Part shown: positions 16,195 through 25,500 of the stretch, in pieces
How the letters are laid out: each line of letters opens with the position of its first letter
Numbering within the stretch: the stretch's first letter is position 1
Assembly (NCBI RefSeq): GCF_900156575.1
Contig: NZ_FTNY01000004.1
Location: 310,001 to 374,000 of the forward strand
Source of the DNA: Chryseobacterium shigense
GTDB lineage: Bacteria > Bacteroidota > Bacteroidia > Flavobacteriales > Weeksellaceae
Reading direction: 5' to 3'
DNA length: 64,000 nt
Program-made: the position numbers and the translations under genes
Notes under the pieces: generated by a model
The model's input: the letters and a program-made list of their open reading frames with translations, nothing else
What the model was told of the DNA's origin: nothing
Databases searched by the model: none

Positions 16195-17208
16195 ATGCAA
16201 GAAAACTTTTCCTTAAAGCCTTACAATACATTCGGCGTTGACGTCAAAGCAAAATACTTTATTGAAATAACTACCATTGAAGAATTGAAGGAGGCTATCT
16301 GCTATTCTAAAAATCATAACCTTAAGATTTTATTTTTAGGTGGTGGAAGCAATATTCTGCTGACAAAGAATTTTGAGGGTCTTGTCATCAAACTTAGCCT
16401 GAAAGGAATTGAAGAGAAAGATCTGAGTGAAAATAAAGTTCTTGTAACGGCAAAAGCCGGGGAAAACTGGCATGAATTTGTGATGTATAGCCTTGAAAAA
16501 AACTATGGAGGACTGGAAAACCTTTCCCTGATTCCCGGAAATGTAGGCACTTCACCCATGCAGAATATCGGAGCTTACGGAGCTGAGATAAAGGATACTT
16601 TTGTGAACTGTACGGTTTTGGACCTTGAAAATCTTGAGCTGAAATCATTTAATCTTGAACAGTGTCATTTTGGCTACAGGGATTCGATTTTCAAACAGGA
16701 AGGAAAAGGAAAATATGTGATTCTTGAGGTTAGTTTTACATTAACCAAAAAAGACCATCACATTAAAACGGAATACGGAGCGATCAAAACAGAGCTTGAC
16801 CATTTAGGAATTACTAATCCTACGATTCAGGATGTTTCCAGAGCGGTCATCAATATCAGACAGAGCAAACTTCCGGATCCGAAGGTGATTGGTAATGCAG
16901 GAAGCTTCTTTAAAAATCCCACCATCCCTTTAACCCAGTTTGAAGAATTAAAGCTGAAATTTGAAAATATCCCCGGATACCCCAACGGAAAGGTCGTAAA
17001 AGTACCTGCCGGATGGCTGATAGAACAGTGCGGATGGAAAGGAAAACAAATCGGAAATACAGCCTCACATCAACTTCAGGCATTGGTGATCGTGAATGCT
17101 ACCGGAAATGCTACCGGAAAAGAAATCTATGATTTTTCAACAGAAATTATCAATTCTGTACAGAAAAAGTTCGGTATAGAACTGGAAAGAGAGGTGAATA
17201 TTATATAA
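16195..17208 (+). CDS. murB: UDP-N-acetylenolpyruvoylglucosamine reductase
   Basis: A 337-residue MurB, which reduces enolpyruvyl-UDP-GlcNAc to UDP-MurNAc with NADPH and FAD in peptidoglycan synthesis. The FAD site shows as FLGGGSNILLTKNF and IPGNVGTSPMQNIGAYGAEI. The catalytic serine is Ser237 in GNAGSFFKNP. The C-terminal PAGWLIEQCGWKGKQIG motif is intact. Length and motifs fit a type I (E. coli-like) enzyme. It starts 4 bases after the preceding lipoprotein gene. Confidence 0.96.
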   Translation: MQENFSLKPYNTFGVDVKAKYFIEITTIEELKEAICYSKNHNLKILFLGGGSNILLTKNFEGLVIKLSLKGIEEKDLSENKVLVTAKAGENWHEFVMYSLEKNYGGLENLSLIPGNVGTSPMQNIGAYGAEIKDTFVNCTVLDLENLELKSFNLEQCHFGYRDSIFKQEGKGKYVILEVSFTLTKKDHHIKTEYGAIKTELDHLGITNPTIQDVSRAVINIRQSKLPDPKVIGNAGSFFKNPTIPLTQFEELKLKFENIPGYPNGKVVKVPAGWLIEQCGWKGKQIGNTASHQLQALVIVNATGNATGKEIYDFSTEIINSVQKKFGIELEREVNII

Positions 17209-17271
17209 ATCCAACGGAGTATTATGTAAATTTTTACCGGTTATATTCCTGACTTTTGTCAATTATTTTAA

Positions 17272-17286
17272 TTTATTCTAAATAAA
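17272..17286. promoter_or_regulatory. Fur-like box 1 upstream of the TonB-receptor operon
   Basis: TTTATT and AATAAA form 6-base inverted arms around CTA. The site contains the half-site CTAAATAA, which also forms box 2. It lies just upstream of where the -33 region would be for the promoter at 17312. Confidence 0.45.
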
Positions 17287-17311
17287 TACATCACTGCATT
17301 GTTTTAATCAA

Positions 17312-17319
17312 TACTTTTG
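17312..17319 (+). promoter_or_regulatory. Promoter -7 element of the TonB-receptor operon
   Basis: TACTTTTG matches TAnnTTTG perfectly, 28 bases before the ATG at 17348. It lies between two Fur-like palindromes. Confidence 0.65.
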
Positions 17320-17328
17320 CGGTCAATT

Positions 17329-17345
17329 TTATTTAGACTAAATAA
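17329..17345. promoter_or_regulatory. Fur-like box 2, over the transcription and translation start
   Basis: TTATTTAGACTAAATAA is a perfect palindrome of 8-base arms around a central A. It ends two bases before the receptor start codon and covers the expected transcription start. AT-rich palindromes of this type upstream of TonB receptors are typical ferric-uptake-repressor sites, so iron repression is the likeliest reading. Confidence 0.6.
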
Positions 17346-17347
17346 GG

Positions 17348-20101
17348 ATGATCCGATTTTTATCTTTCGCTTTCTTTTTCATTTTCTGCACCCAATTTGT
17401 GCATGCTCAGGATGAAAAATCCCAGTTGAACATTCGTGTTTTCAATGAACAAAACAAAGAACTGGCAGAAGCTATCATTACCATTAACCAGATTTCCAAG
17501 ACGACAGGTAAAGAGGGCAGCACTATCTTTACCCTACCCAATGGAAAATATAATCTAAAAGTTACTCATCCCCATTACCAGGAAAAGGAACTGAGCTTAA
17601 CTTTATCCGGCGGGCAGAACCTTACGATTCAGCTACAGCCTGTCAATAAACTGGAAGAGGTCGTTCTATTTTCAAAAGAAAGCAAAGGCCTGACCACAAA
17701 ATCTGTCATCGACAGGCAGGCTATGCAGCACTTACAACCATCCAGTTTTACAGATTTAATGGAATTACTGCCGGGAGGACTCTCGAGTGCTCCGTTTTTA
17801 GGTGCTGTAAACAAGGCTACTCTGAGAGAAAATACAGGAGGACTTAGCGGCGATAAATACAGCACTTCATCTCTTGGCGTTCAGTTTATGGTCGACGACA
17901 ATATCATCAATTCTAATGCTGATATGCAGATTTCGGTAGATCCCAATCAATTTCTGGGAGCACCCGGAAGCAGACAAACTGCTTTTTCCGGTGTTGATAT
18001 GAGAACCATCTCCACGAATGATATCGAAAAAGTAGAAATCATCAGGGGAATACCTTCCGCATCCTACGGAGACCTTACTTCGGGACTGATTAAAATAGAA
18101 CGTAAAATAGGACAATCTCCTTTACAGGCCCGTTTCAAAGCAGATGGCTACAGCAAACAATATTACCTAAGCAAGGGGTTTAAAATAACTGACAAATGGC
18201 AACTGAGTGCGAGTGCAGATTATCTTGATTCTAAGTCTGATCCTACCAATGCGTTTGAAAACTACCAGCGTATGACCGCTTCTATCCGTTCAAAAAAAAC
18301 ACTGACGCTATGGTCAAGGCCTTTGGAATGGAGATCCAATATTGACTTTTCCACAAATATTGACAAAAAGAAATATGATCCGGACAACGGATATCCTTCT
18401 ACAGATCTGTATGAATCTACTAACATCAGAATCAGCTTCACCAACAATTTTATTTATCAGCTGGATAAAACTTCTTTCTTAAATAAATTCACCTTAAATA
18501 CTGCTATTCGTCAGGGATTTGAAAAGATTGAACAGGTAAAACTGATTCAGCTTTCGGGGCCCCGCTCATTTTCTCTGGCTACTGAGCAAGGGGAAAATGT
18601 AGGATTCTATCCGGCTCTTCGATATGTCGCCAATTTTTCAACAGAGGGAAAACCTTTGGATATGACGGCGCTTTTCAAAGCTAATGGAATGAGGAAAACA
18701 GGAGGAATTACGCATCATTATGAGGCAGGACTTGACTGGAGGTATTCAAAAAATAATGGACAAGGCCTCCAATATGATATGAGAACACCTCCCTCTGCAA
18801 GTGTGAATATTGAAAGACCCAGGTCATATAATGAGCTTCCGGCATCCAATCTGCTGGCTGCCTTTTTGGGAGATCAGATGAGCTATAGTCTCGATCAGCA
18901 TAAATTTACTTTATATGCAGGTTTAAGAATGTCAAAGAATTTAGGTATTGACAATTCATTTGCGATCAGTAAAAAAGTTTTTACCGAACCCAGACTGAAC
19001 TTCCAGTACAGTCTGCCACATCTGATGATCAACAACTATCCTTTAAAGACAGACGTTACTTTAGGATACGGTCTTTTTTACAAGCAGCCTACTCTCCTGA
19101 TGCTTTATCCGAATAAAGATTATTGGGATTATACCCAGCTGAATTATTATCACAATGATGAACAATACCGCTATGTCAATTTTATGACGTATGTTCAATC
19201 CAGAGAAAACAAGGCTATTGAAGCTGCTAAAAGCATTAAAAAAGAAATAAGACTTGACCTGAGCTATAGAAATCATGAGCTTTTCGTCACTTATTTTAAA
19301 GAAAATATGAGCAATGGTTTTCGTAATATGGTTCATACAGCAGCGCAGTCCTATAAACAATATGATGCCACCCAGGTAGATTTATCCCAATGGACACCCA
19401 ACGGACCCGATCTTACCCATGTTCCGTACGAAGTAAAGACAAATCTTGCTGAATATGTGATCACAGAAAATGGAAGTGAAACGTTGAAGCAAGGTATTGA
19501 ATTCGGGTATACTTCACCTAGGATCAAAGCAATTAATACAAGGTTTACGTTCACGGGAGCCTGGTTCAAAACTCAGTACAGAAATTCTGTCCCTTTTGCT
19601 TTCAAACCCAATGTATCAATTGGTGTAGGACCATTCCCTTATTATGGAATTTATAAAAATGATGATGGATACAATAATTCCAATATCAATTACAATCTAT
19701 TAATTGACACCTATCTTCCAAGTCTTGACCTGATTGTATCCGCCTCCTTACAGGGAAGTTTATATGACCACCGAATCAATGACAGAAGAATTGCGGAACC
19801 TATTTCTTATTATGGAGCAGATGGTGTCATCCACCCTTTCACGGATGCCGACAGAACAGACACCTATAAACAATGGCTGGTAAGAAATGTATCGGTAACG
19901 GATAATCTGGACCGGCTGACCACTTTTACCCTTACGGGAAATATTAAAGTAACGAAAAGCATTTATAAGGCTTTAAAGACATCACTGTTTGTCAACAGAC
20001 TTTTCAACTACAGTGCTCCTTATACTTTCAACAATGTCAAAGTATACAGAAGAGGACTGAATACTCCGTATTTCGGAATGGAATTAAATTATAATTTTTA
20101 A
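17348..20101 (+). CDS. TonB-dependent outer-membrane receptor (iron-regulated type)
   Basis: A 917-residue protein with a signal peptide (ends VHAQ), a carboxypeptidase-regulatory-like beta domain (about 22-95) and a TonB-box-like LEEVVLFSKES. A plug domain follows (about 105-240; NDIEKVEIIRGIPSASYGDL), then a large beta-barrel ending in ELNYNF with a C-terminal Phe. It opens a four-gene operon with DUF4876, DUF6850 and a di-heme peroxidase, behind two Fur-like boxes. It would import a metal complex across the outer membrane using TonB energy. The cargo (siderophore, heme or other metal chelate) is unknown. It is not a SusC-type protein with a SusD partner. Confidence 0.92.
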   Translation: MIRFLSFAFFFIFCTQFVHAQDEKSQLNIRVFNEQNKELAEAIITINQISKTTGKEGSTIFTLPNGKYNLKVTHPHYQEKELSLTLSGGQNLTIQLQPVNKLEEVVLFSKESKGLTTKSVIDRQAMQHLQPSSFTDLMELLPGGLSSAPFLGAVNKATLRENTGGLSGDKYSTSSLGVQFMVDDNIINSNADMQISVDPNQFLGAPGSRQTAFSGVDMRTISTNDIEKVEIIRGIPSASYGDLTSGLIKIERKIGQSPLQARFKADGYSKQYYLSKGFKITDKWQLSASADYLDSKSDPTNAFENYQRMTASIRSKKTLTLWSRPLEWRSNIDFSTNIDKKKYDPDNGYPSTDLYESTNIRISFTNNFIYQLDKTSFLNKFTLNTAIRQGFEKIEQVKLIQLSGPRSFSLATEQGENVGFYPALRYVANFSTEGKPLDMTALFKANGMRKTGGITHHYEAGLDWRYSKNNGQGLQYDMRTPPSASVNIERPRSYNELPASNLLAAFLGDQMSYSLDQHKFTLYAGLRMSKNLGIDNSFAISKKVFTEPRLNFQYSLPHLMINNYPLKTDVTLGYGLFYKQPTLLMLYPNKDYWDYTQLNYYHNDEQYRYVNFMTYVQSRENKAIEAAKSIKKEIRLDLSYRNHELFVTYFKENMSNGFRNMVHTAAQSYKQYDATQVDLSQWTPNGPDLTHVPYEVKTNLAEYVITENGSETLKQGIEFGYTSPRIKAINTRFTFTGAWFKTQYRNSVPFAFKPNVSIGVGPFPYYGIYKNDDGYNNSNINYNLLIDTYLPSLDLIVSASLQGSLYDHRINDRRIAEPISYYGADGVIHPFTDADRTDTYKQWLVRNVSVTDNLDRLTTFTLTGNIKVTKSIYKALKTSLFVNRLFNYSAPYTFNNVKVYRRGLNTPYFGMELNYNF

Positions 20102-20122
20102 TATAGATCAAAAGAAAATAAC

Positions 20123-21349
20123 ATGAAAAAAAGAGTTTTACTATTAAGTTTAGCAGCAATGATGACCGCTACATTTACGGTAACTTCTTGCTCCAGTGAT
20201 GATGATTTCGGAGTAACAACTGCCCAAAAAGGAGTTTTAACTTTGTCTTTTTCGGGAGATAATATATCTTCTTACAAGACGCTGGATATAGAATTGAAAG
20301 AAGTCAACACCGGCGCTATCATTTTACAAAAAATAGAAAACAAAAATGCCCATACTTTTGAGGTTCCGTACGGTTCATATAAGATTACAGTAAACGGTGC
20401 CGTGATTTCGAACAATGATGAAATTGGAGTGGGTGCTTCCGCACAAACTGATATCGCAACATTGGCGACGAATCTTAACATTCCGCTTATTCTAAAGAAA
20501 TTTCATGAGGATTTCATTATTGAAGAAGTGTTTTTTACCGGAATAAAAACAGCCGATGGTAAAAATTACAATTCCAGCCGTTACTTCAAATTAACCAACA
20601 ACACGAAAAAAGTATTGTATGCTGACAAGCTTATTGTGGGACAGTCAGAATTTTTAACAACCGATGATAAAAATCCTACCCCATACAGCAAAAATCTTTA
20701 TTTTGCCGTAAAAGGAGTAATGGTTCTACCAGGAACAGGAACTCAATATCCTGTACAGCCCGGTGATTTCATTGTTATTGCAGACAATGCCATTAATCAT
20801 AAAAGCAATACAAGTACAGCGTATGACCTTCACAATGCAGACTTTGAATTCCCATCTACCAACCCTGCTCTGGGACAGGTAGATAACCCTTCTGTGCCGA
20901 ATGCAAAAATCATTTATACTCAGATGAACTTCAATATGTTCTTTCTTCACGACCGTGGATTTGAAAGCTACATTATTGCCCGTTTCCCTGCCGGAGAAGA
21001 TGAAAATACTTTCCTTCAGAATTTCAAGTATGACTATACCTACCAAAACAGCGCAGGAGGAGTTACTTCTAAAAGTGCTTATTCCATTCCAAATTCCTGG
21101 GTAATAGACGGTGTCAACAACAGTGTTTCAACCAAATTTGTCCATGTACTGACTTCAGCAAGCATTGACGGCGGATGGACCTCAGTAGGAACGATAGATA
21201 AAGACCCGACCCGTTACGGAAAGTCTGTAAGACGTAAAGTAACCGGACAAATGGACAATGGCAAAAATCTTTATATGGACACCAATAATTCGTCCAATGA
21301 CTTCACCAAAGATGCGGAGCCGAGTCTTAAAAACGGCATTGTACACTAA
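20123..21349 (+). CDS. DUF4876 lipoprotein, predicted surface-exposed
   Basis: A 408-residue lipoprotein. The signal ends in TSC and the residues after Cys are SSDDDFG, very close to the Ser-Asp-Asp-Phe type export signal known from flavobacterial surface lipoproteins, so it probably faces outwards. DUF4876 features include an early beta domain, then IIEEVFFTG, SRYFKLTNNTKKVLYADKL, and VLPGTGTQYPVQPGDFIVIA. It lies 21 bases after the receptor gene. By analogy with receptor/surface-lipoprotein pairs it may capture substrate for the receptor. That analogy is inference, since the domain has no assigned function. Confidence 0.85.
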   Translation: MKKRVLLLSLAAMMTATFTVTSCSSDDDFGVTTAQKGVLTLSFSGDNISSYKTLDIELKEVNTGAIILQKIENKNAHTFEVPYGSYKITVNGAVISNNDEIGVGASAQTDIATLATNLNIPLILKKFHEDFIIEEVFFTGIKTADGKNYNSSRYFKLTNNTKKVLYADKLIVGQSEFLTTDDKNPTPYSKNLYFAVKGVMVLPGTGTQYPVQPGDFIVIADNAINHKSNTSTAYDLHNADFEFPSTNPALGQVDNPSVPNAKIIYTQMNFNMFFLHDRGFESYIIARFPAGEDENTFLQNFKYDYTYQNSAGGVTSKSAYSIPNSWVIDGVNNSVSTKFVHVLTSASIDGGWTSVGTIDKDPTRYGKSVRRKVTGQMDNGKNLYMDTNNSSNDFTKDAEPSLKNGIVH

Positions 21350-21367
21350 AAGCCAGATTACTCTATT

Positions 21368-22891
21368 ATGCTACATACCAAAGCAGCTTTCTTCATATTA
21401 TTGACAGGATTTTCATTGACGTTGAAAGCCCAGGACAGCCTAAGCCTCTTCAAAACAATTAATAATCAATATAATACAGAAAGGGATTTTAAAACTCAAT
21501 TTTACTATAATCCGGCATCCATGTCGGATTATAGTTCTGCTTCCTTCTCAGAATTTAATACCGGATATCATGACAACCATGAAAAAATCTACCGGCAGCA
21601 ATTGGGCAGTGGAAGCAAAGGCTTGACTGTAGAAGCAAAATCTTTTCAAAAGCTAAAACCCAACCGCTATGTGTGGGGAAATGCCAGCTATCAAAATTTA
21701 AAAATCAATTCTGTCAAGTGGAATGAAACCTTAGATTATGATCGTGTCGCTCCTTACACCACCGCAGATTCCGTAGGAGGAAAAGTGAATCTTGAACGTT
21801 ACCAGTTTGCCGGTGGCTATTTGCAGAAAATGAACCGCTGGACTGTTGCAGGACAGGTAAGCTATGCCGCTCAGCTCGGATACCGTTCAAAAGATCCAAG
21901 AATGCGAAGTACAACGTCTGATCTGAAAATTATTACCGGTTTGAATTACAGGGTTTTCAGAGCATATGAAGTCGGAGTATTTGGTGAGTTGAATAAATAT
22001 ACCCAGAATAATTCTGTCAGCTTTCAAAGTTTATTGGGAAGACCTTATGTGTATCAGATGTCTGGTTTCGGTTTCTCAAACTACCTCTTTAACGGGGGAA
22101 CATTACCCAAAAATACATTTGAAGAATTTGCCTATAAAGGAGGAGTCCAGATATCCGGAAAAGGAGGACAGGATTTTTATATTCAGGCATCTGCCGGAAG
22201 AGGAAACAATCTGAAAAGCTATAACGACGGCTCCAATAATTTCTTTGATATTACCGATCTGAAAAGTGAAAATTTCGAACTGGAAGGGGCTAAATTTTTT
22301 ACGGTTCACGAAAAACACAGAATAGGTTTATTAGTGAATTACAAAGCAGTGAAAAATACCGGTTCTGAATATGGATATTCCCTGAATACAGTAGCTCTAA
22401 CCCAGATTTTCAAAAGAGAATCATACCGCAGGGAAAATTATGAAAGTACTATAAAGGGGTTCTATCAGTATACAGGAAACAATTTTTCCATTACAGCCAT
22501 TCCTTTTTTTGGTCATGAAGAAATCAAAGAAAGAAGATTGTATCCTGATGCAGGGCAAAAATTTGTTTATTCCTATTTCGGAATCAATGCTGACGTAAAA
22601 AAACAAATCAAAGACAATCAAGTACTGACATTCCAGCCTTATTTCTCCAAAAGAACGGTGAGTAAATCCATTAATGCATTGACTGCCACAGCAAATGCAG
22701 AAGTTAATGCATGGCTGCTACAGGATTTCAATTTTCAGGCCAGCGACATCAGCACCTATGGAGCATCGCTGAGATATGACTTCAAACTTGAAAAATTACC
22801 GGCATTCTTTGTAAGTGCCCAATATCAGACTCAAAAACTTCAGAAAAAAAATAATAATTTTGCCGGTGCAAGTATAGGAATAACATTTTAA
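21368..22891 (+). CDS. DUF6850-type outer-membrane beta-barrel protein
   Basis: A 507-residue protein with a signal peptide ending at LKAQ. Alternating amphipathic strands run through the whole length, with many Tyr/Phe-ended strands, and the chain closes with GASIGITF ending in Phe as outer-membrane barrels do. I recognise it as the DUF6850-type partner that tends to follow DUF4876 genes. It has no plug domain and so is not itself a TonB receptor. It lies 18 bases after the DUF4876 gene and 3 bases before the peroxidase gene. It may be a second channel or a structural partner of the receptor; the function is unknown. Confidence 0.78.
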   Translation: MLHTKAAFFILLTGFSLTLKAQDSLSLFKTINNQYNTERDFKTQFYYNPASMSDYSSASFSEFNTGYHDNHEKIYRQQLGSGSKGLTVEAKSFQKLKPNRYVWGNASYQNLKINSVKWNETLDYDRVAPYTTADSVGGKVNLERYQFAGGYLQKMNRWTVAGQVSYAAQLGYRSKDPRMRSTTSDLKIITGLNYRVFRAYEVGVFGELNKYTQNNSVSFQSLLGRPYVYQMSGFGFSNYLFNGGTLPKNTFEEFAYKGGVQISGKGGQDFYIQASAGRGNNLKSYNDGSNNFFDITDLKSENFELEGAKFFTVHEKHRIGLLVNYKAVKNTGSEYGYSLNTVALTQIFKRESYRRENYESTIKGFYQYTGNNFSITAIPFFGHEEIKERRLYPDAGQKFVYSYFGINADVKKQIKDNQVLTFQPYFSKRTVSKSINALTATANAEVNAWLLQDFNFQASDISTYGASLRYDFKLEKLPAFFVSAQYQTQKLQKKNNNFAGASIGITF

Positions 22892-22894
22892 GAC

Positions 22895-24043
22895 ATGAAA
22901 AAAGGAATATTCGCGGGGGTAGGGATCGTTTTATTTATTTTATTAAGTTTTACGCCAAAAGTCAATCAGGACCTGATGGAAATTCAGGATCCCACGATGG
23001 AAGATATTGTAAAAAGCTATAAAAAAGCGATTTCAGAATGGCCGAAACCGACTATTGACTATGGCGTGAAATGGAAAGAATTTGCTCCCATCACCATGGA
23101 TTCTGCCTATTTTAAGGACCAGGATAAACCGAATGTAATTTTGGGCAAGATGCTGTTCTTTGATCCTAAATTATCCAAATCAAGTCAAATTTCATGCAGC
23201 TCCTGTCATGATCCTGAAATGGGATGGTCTGACCGTAGACGGGTTGCTTTAGGAAACGATCATCTTTTAGGAAACAGAAATACAATATCGCTTTACAATA
23301 TTTCGGAGAGACAGTCATTTTTCTGGGATGGAAGAGCTAAGACCCTGGAAGAACAGGCTGCAGGACCTCTGGGTGCACACCACGAAATGGCAATGGATGT
23401 CAAAACTTTACCGGCAAAGATCCAGGCTGTAAAAGGATATCCTCAGCTGTTTAAAAATGCATACGGTGATGAAAAAGTAACTTATGACAGAATTGTAAAA
23501 GCCATTGCTGATTTTCAGAAAACCATCAAAAGCCAGCCAAGCCGTTTTGATAAATTTCTGGAAGGAAAATACAGTGCTTTATCTGATGAAGAGATCTACG
23601 GGATGCATATCTTCAGAACGAAAGCAAGATGTATGAACTGCCACAATGGTCAGTATCTTACCGACGAATCTTTCCACAACATTGGACTCACGTATTACAA
23701 AAGAAAATATGAAGATCTCGGGCTCTATCATACCACCAAAAAACCGGAAGACATCGGAAAATTCAAAACGCCTCAGCTAAGAGACCTTCTTCTTACCCAA
23801 CCCTGGATGCACAACGGATTATTCGGCGATCTGGAAGGGGTCGTGAATATCTATGACAGCGGCATGCACATGATGGATCCTTCTCCTGAAAAGAAACTTC
23901 AGGATCCGCTTTATCCTTCTGCCGATCCTTTATTGAAACCTTTAAAACTGACGCCTCAGGAAAAGAAAGCGCTTGTGTCTTTCCTTGAATCTCTTTCAGG
24001 AACGAAGTTTAAAATGAGACGCCCGGAATTTCCGGTGGAATAG
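22895..24043 (+). CDS. Di-heme cytochrome c peroxidase / MauG-family protein
   Basis: A 382-residue periplasmic protein with an N-terminal hydrophobic signal. It has two c-type heme sites: Cys101-Cys104-His105 (CSSCHDPEMG) and Cys246-Cys249-His250 (CMNCHNGQYL). The family motifs LSKSSQISCSSCHD, RNTISLYNIS and FKTPQLRDLLLTQPWMHNGL are present. Family members reduce H2O2 or oxidise a protein or small-molecule partner. Its place as the last gene of a Fur-boxed receptor operon suggests it acts on the imported compound or on released iron in the periplasm. This is inference. Distal hemes must be delivered by the c-type maturation system, not seen here. Confidence 0.92.
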   Translation: MKKGIFAGVGIVLFILLSFTPKVNQDLMEIQDPTMEDIVKSYKKAISEWPKPTIDYGVKWKEFAPITMDSAYFKDQDKPNVILGKMLFFDPKLSKSSQISCSSCHDPEMGWSDRRRVALGNDHLLGNRNTISLYNISERQSFFWDGRAKTLEEQAAGPLGAHHEMAMDVKTLPAKIQAVKGYPQLFKNAYGDEKVTYDRIVKAIADFQKTIKSQPSRFDKFLEGKYSALSDEEIYGMHIFRTKARCMNCHNGQYLTDESFHNIGLTYYKRKYEDLGLYHTTKKPEDIGKFKTPQLRDLLLTQPWMHNGLFGDLEGVVNIYDSGMHMMDPSPEKKLQDPLYPSADPLLKPLKLTPQEKKALVSFLESLSGTKFKMRRPEFPVE

Positions 24044-24110
24044 TTTTAAGTTCCTCATCTTCTTATCTTTTTTTTACCATAAATAGTTTATTTTAGCTAA
24101 AAATATCTAG

Positions 24111-24668
24111 ATGATGGGCAAAAAATATTCGGATAAAAAGTTTAAAAAAATAATTCAAAAACATATTGATGCGACCGATTTCGTGAAGATTTATCTTGAG
24201 GATGATTCTATGATATCCGGTTTTCTGGTTAAATTCTCTGACGAATTCGTTATGATTGAAGAGACCAATGAATTCACGCTTGCAGGCACTAAAATTGTCC
24301 CCTTCGACAGAGTCATAAGTATTCGAAATAATATATATGACAAAGCTTCAAAGGCAATTTATCAGGCAGAGAACCTGATCCGACTGAATCAAAAAATTAT
24401 TGACAAAACGAATTTGGACAATGCAGAATCTCTTTTTAAATCCATTAAAAAGCAGGACTATCATTGCATCATTGAAAGTCAAAAGAATAAAAAAGATTTG
24501 TTCTCCATTGGTGAAATTATAGAGGTCAATGCAAAATACGTTGTCATCAACAACTATGATCCGGCGGGTAGAATCAATAAAAAACCTGATAAAATTTCCT
24601 TCAAAAATATAGATATCATCAACTTTAATGATAACTACTCCAAAGTTTTTAGAAAATATTTGAAATAA
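24111..24668 (+). CDS. Cytoplasmic protein with two LSm-like beta domains, unknown function
   Basis: A 185-residue protein without signal or membrane segments. I do not know the family. It appears to contain two small beta-barrel units: residues about 18-66 (DFVKIYLEDDSMISGFLVKF, FVMIEE, VPFDRVISIRN) and 122-175 (LFSIGEIIEVNAKYVVINNY ... ISFKNIDIINFN). The pattern of G-hydrophobic strands, an acidic turn and a closing I-x-x-I strand is like Sm/LSm folds. A basic helix lies between them. It has 28 bases to proC. An RNA-binding or ribosome-linked role is a guess. Confidence 0.7.
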   Translation: MMGKKYSDKKFKKIIQKHIDATDFVKIYLEDDSMISGFLVKFSDEFVMIEETNEFTLAGTKIVPFDRVISIRNNIYDKASKAIYQAENLIRLNQKIIDKTNLDNAESLFKSIKKQDYHCIIESQKNKKDLFSIGEIIEVNAKYVVINNYDPAGRINKKPDKISFKNIDIINFNDNYSKVFRKYLK

Positions 24669-24696
24669 AAATCCACCGATAAACAAAAACACACGT

Positions 24697-25500
24697 ATGA
24701 AAATCACTATTCTCGGAGCTGGCAATATGGGCCTTTCCTTTTCCAAATCATTCTTAAAATATGAACTGATCAAGCCGGAACATCTTCATCTGATCACAAG
24801 AAATCAGTCTAAAATAGCTAAGATTGCAGAAGAGTTTCCAAAATCCAGAATTTCCACTTTTGAAGAAACCAAAGAATTGGATGCCGATCTTATTATCATT
24901 GCCGTAAAGCCCCAGGACTTTCAACAGGTAGCTGAAAACTTTCAGTTTACATTGCAAAAAAACCAAATGGTCCTGTCTATCATGGCCGGAATTAAAATTG
25001 AAAAGATTCAGCAATTACTCAATCATCCGCTTGTGGTAAGAGCAATGCCCAACTCTCCTACTCTTCTGGGAATGGGAATTACCGGATATACTGCGGCCAG
25101 TGGCATCTCTTTCAGCCAGCTGATCCATATTGAAAGACTTCTGAACAGTACCGGAAGATCGGTATATCTGGAAAATGAAGATCTTATGGATGGGGTTACG
25201 GCACTTTCAGGAAGCGGACCGGCTTACTTCTATTATATCATAGACACCATGATCAAGGCAGGGGTGGAAATGGGTATTGATGAAAATCTTTCCAAACTGT
25301 TTGTACAGCAGACCATGCTGGGTGCTTATCATCTGATCAATAACTCTGAAAAGAGCCTTGAAGAGCTCATCAAAGACGTTGCATCCAAAGGCGGAACCAC
25401 CGAAGCAGCATTAAAAACATTTGAAGACAACCATTTCAAAGAAATTTTGAAAAAGGGAATTTTGAATGCCGAAAAAAGAGCTAAAGAGCTCAACGGATAA
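24697..25500 (+). CDS. proC: Pyrroline-5-carboxylate reductase
   Basis: A 267-residue ProC, the last enzyme of proline synthesis. The Rossmann NAD(P) site is ITILGAGNMGLSFSKSF at the N-terminus. The family motif VRAMPNSPTLLGMGITGY and the signature LSGSGPAYFYYIIDTMIKAG are both present, followed by GGTTEAALKTF. The 3' end overlaps the convergent vanZ-like gene by 11 bases. Confidence 0.96.
   Translation: MKITILGAGNMGLSFSKSFLKYELIKPEHLHLITRNQSKIAKIAEEFPKSRISTFEETKELDADLIIIAVKPQDFQQVAENFQFTLQKNQMVLSIMAGIKIEKIQQLLNHPLVVRAMPNSPTLLGMGITGYTAASGISFSQLIHIERLLNSTGRSVYLENEDLMDGVTALSGSGPAYFYYIIDTMIKAGVEMGIDENLSKLFVQQTMLGAYHLINNSEKSLEELIKDVASKGGTTEAALKTFEDNHFKEILKKGILNAEKRAKELNG

Noticed and set aside
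17348..20101. Receptor read as a SusC-type glycan transporter
   Set aside because: No SusD partner, no glycoside hydrolases nearby, and the promoter has Fur-like sites.
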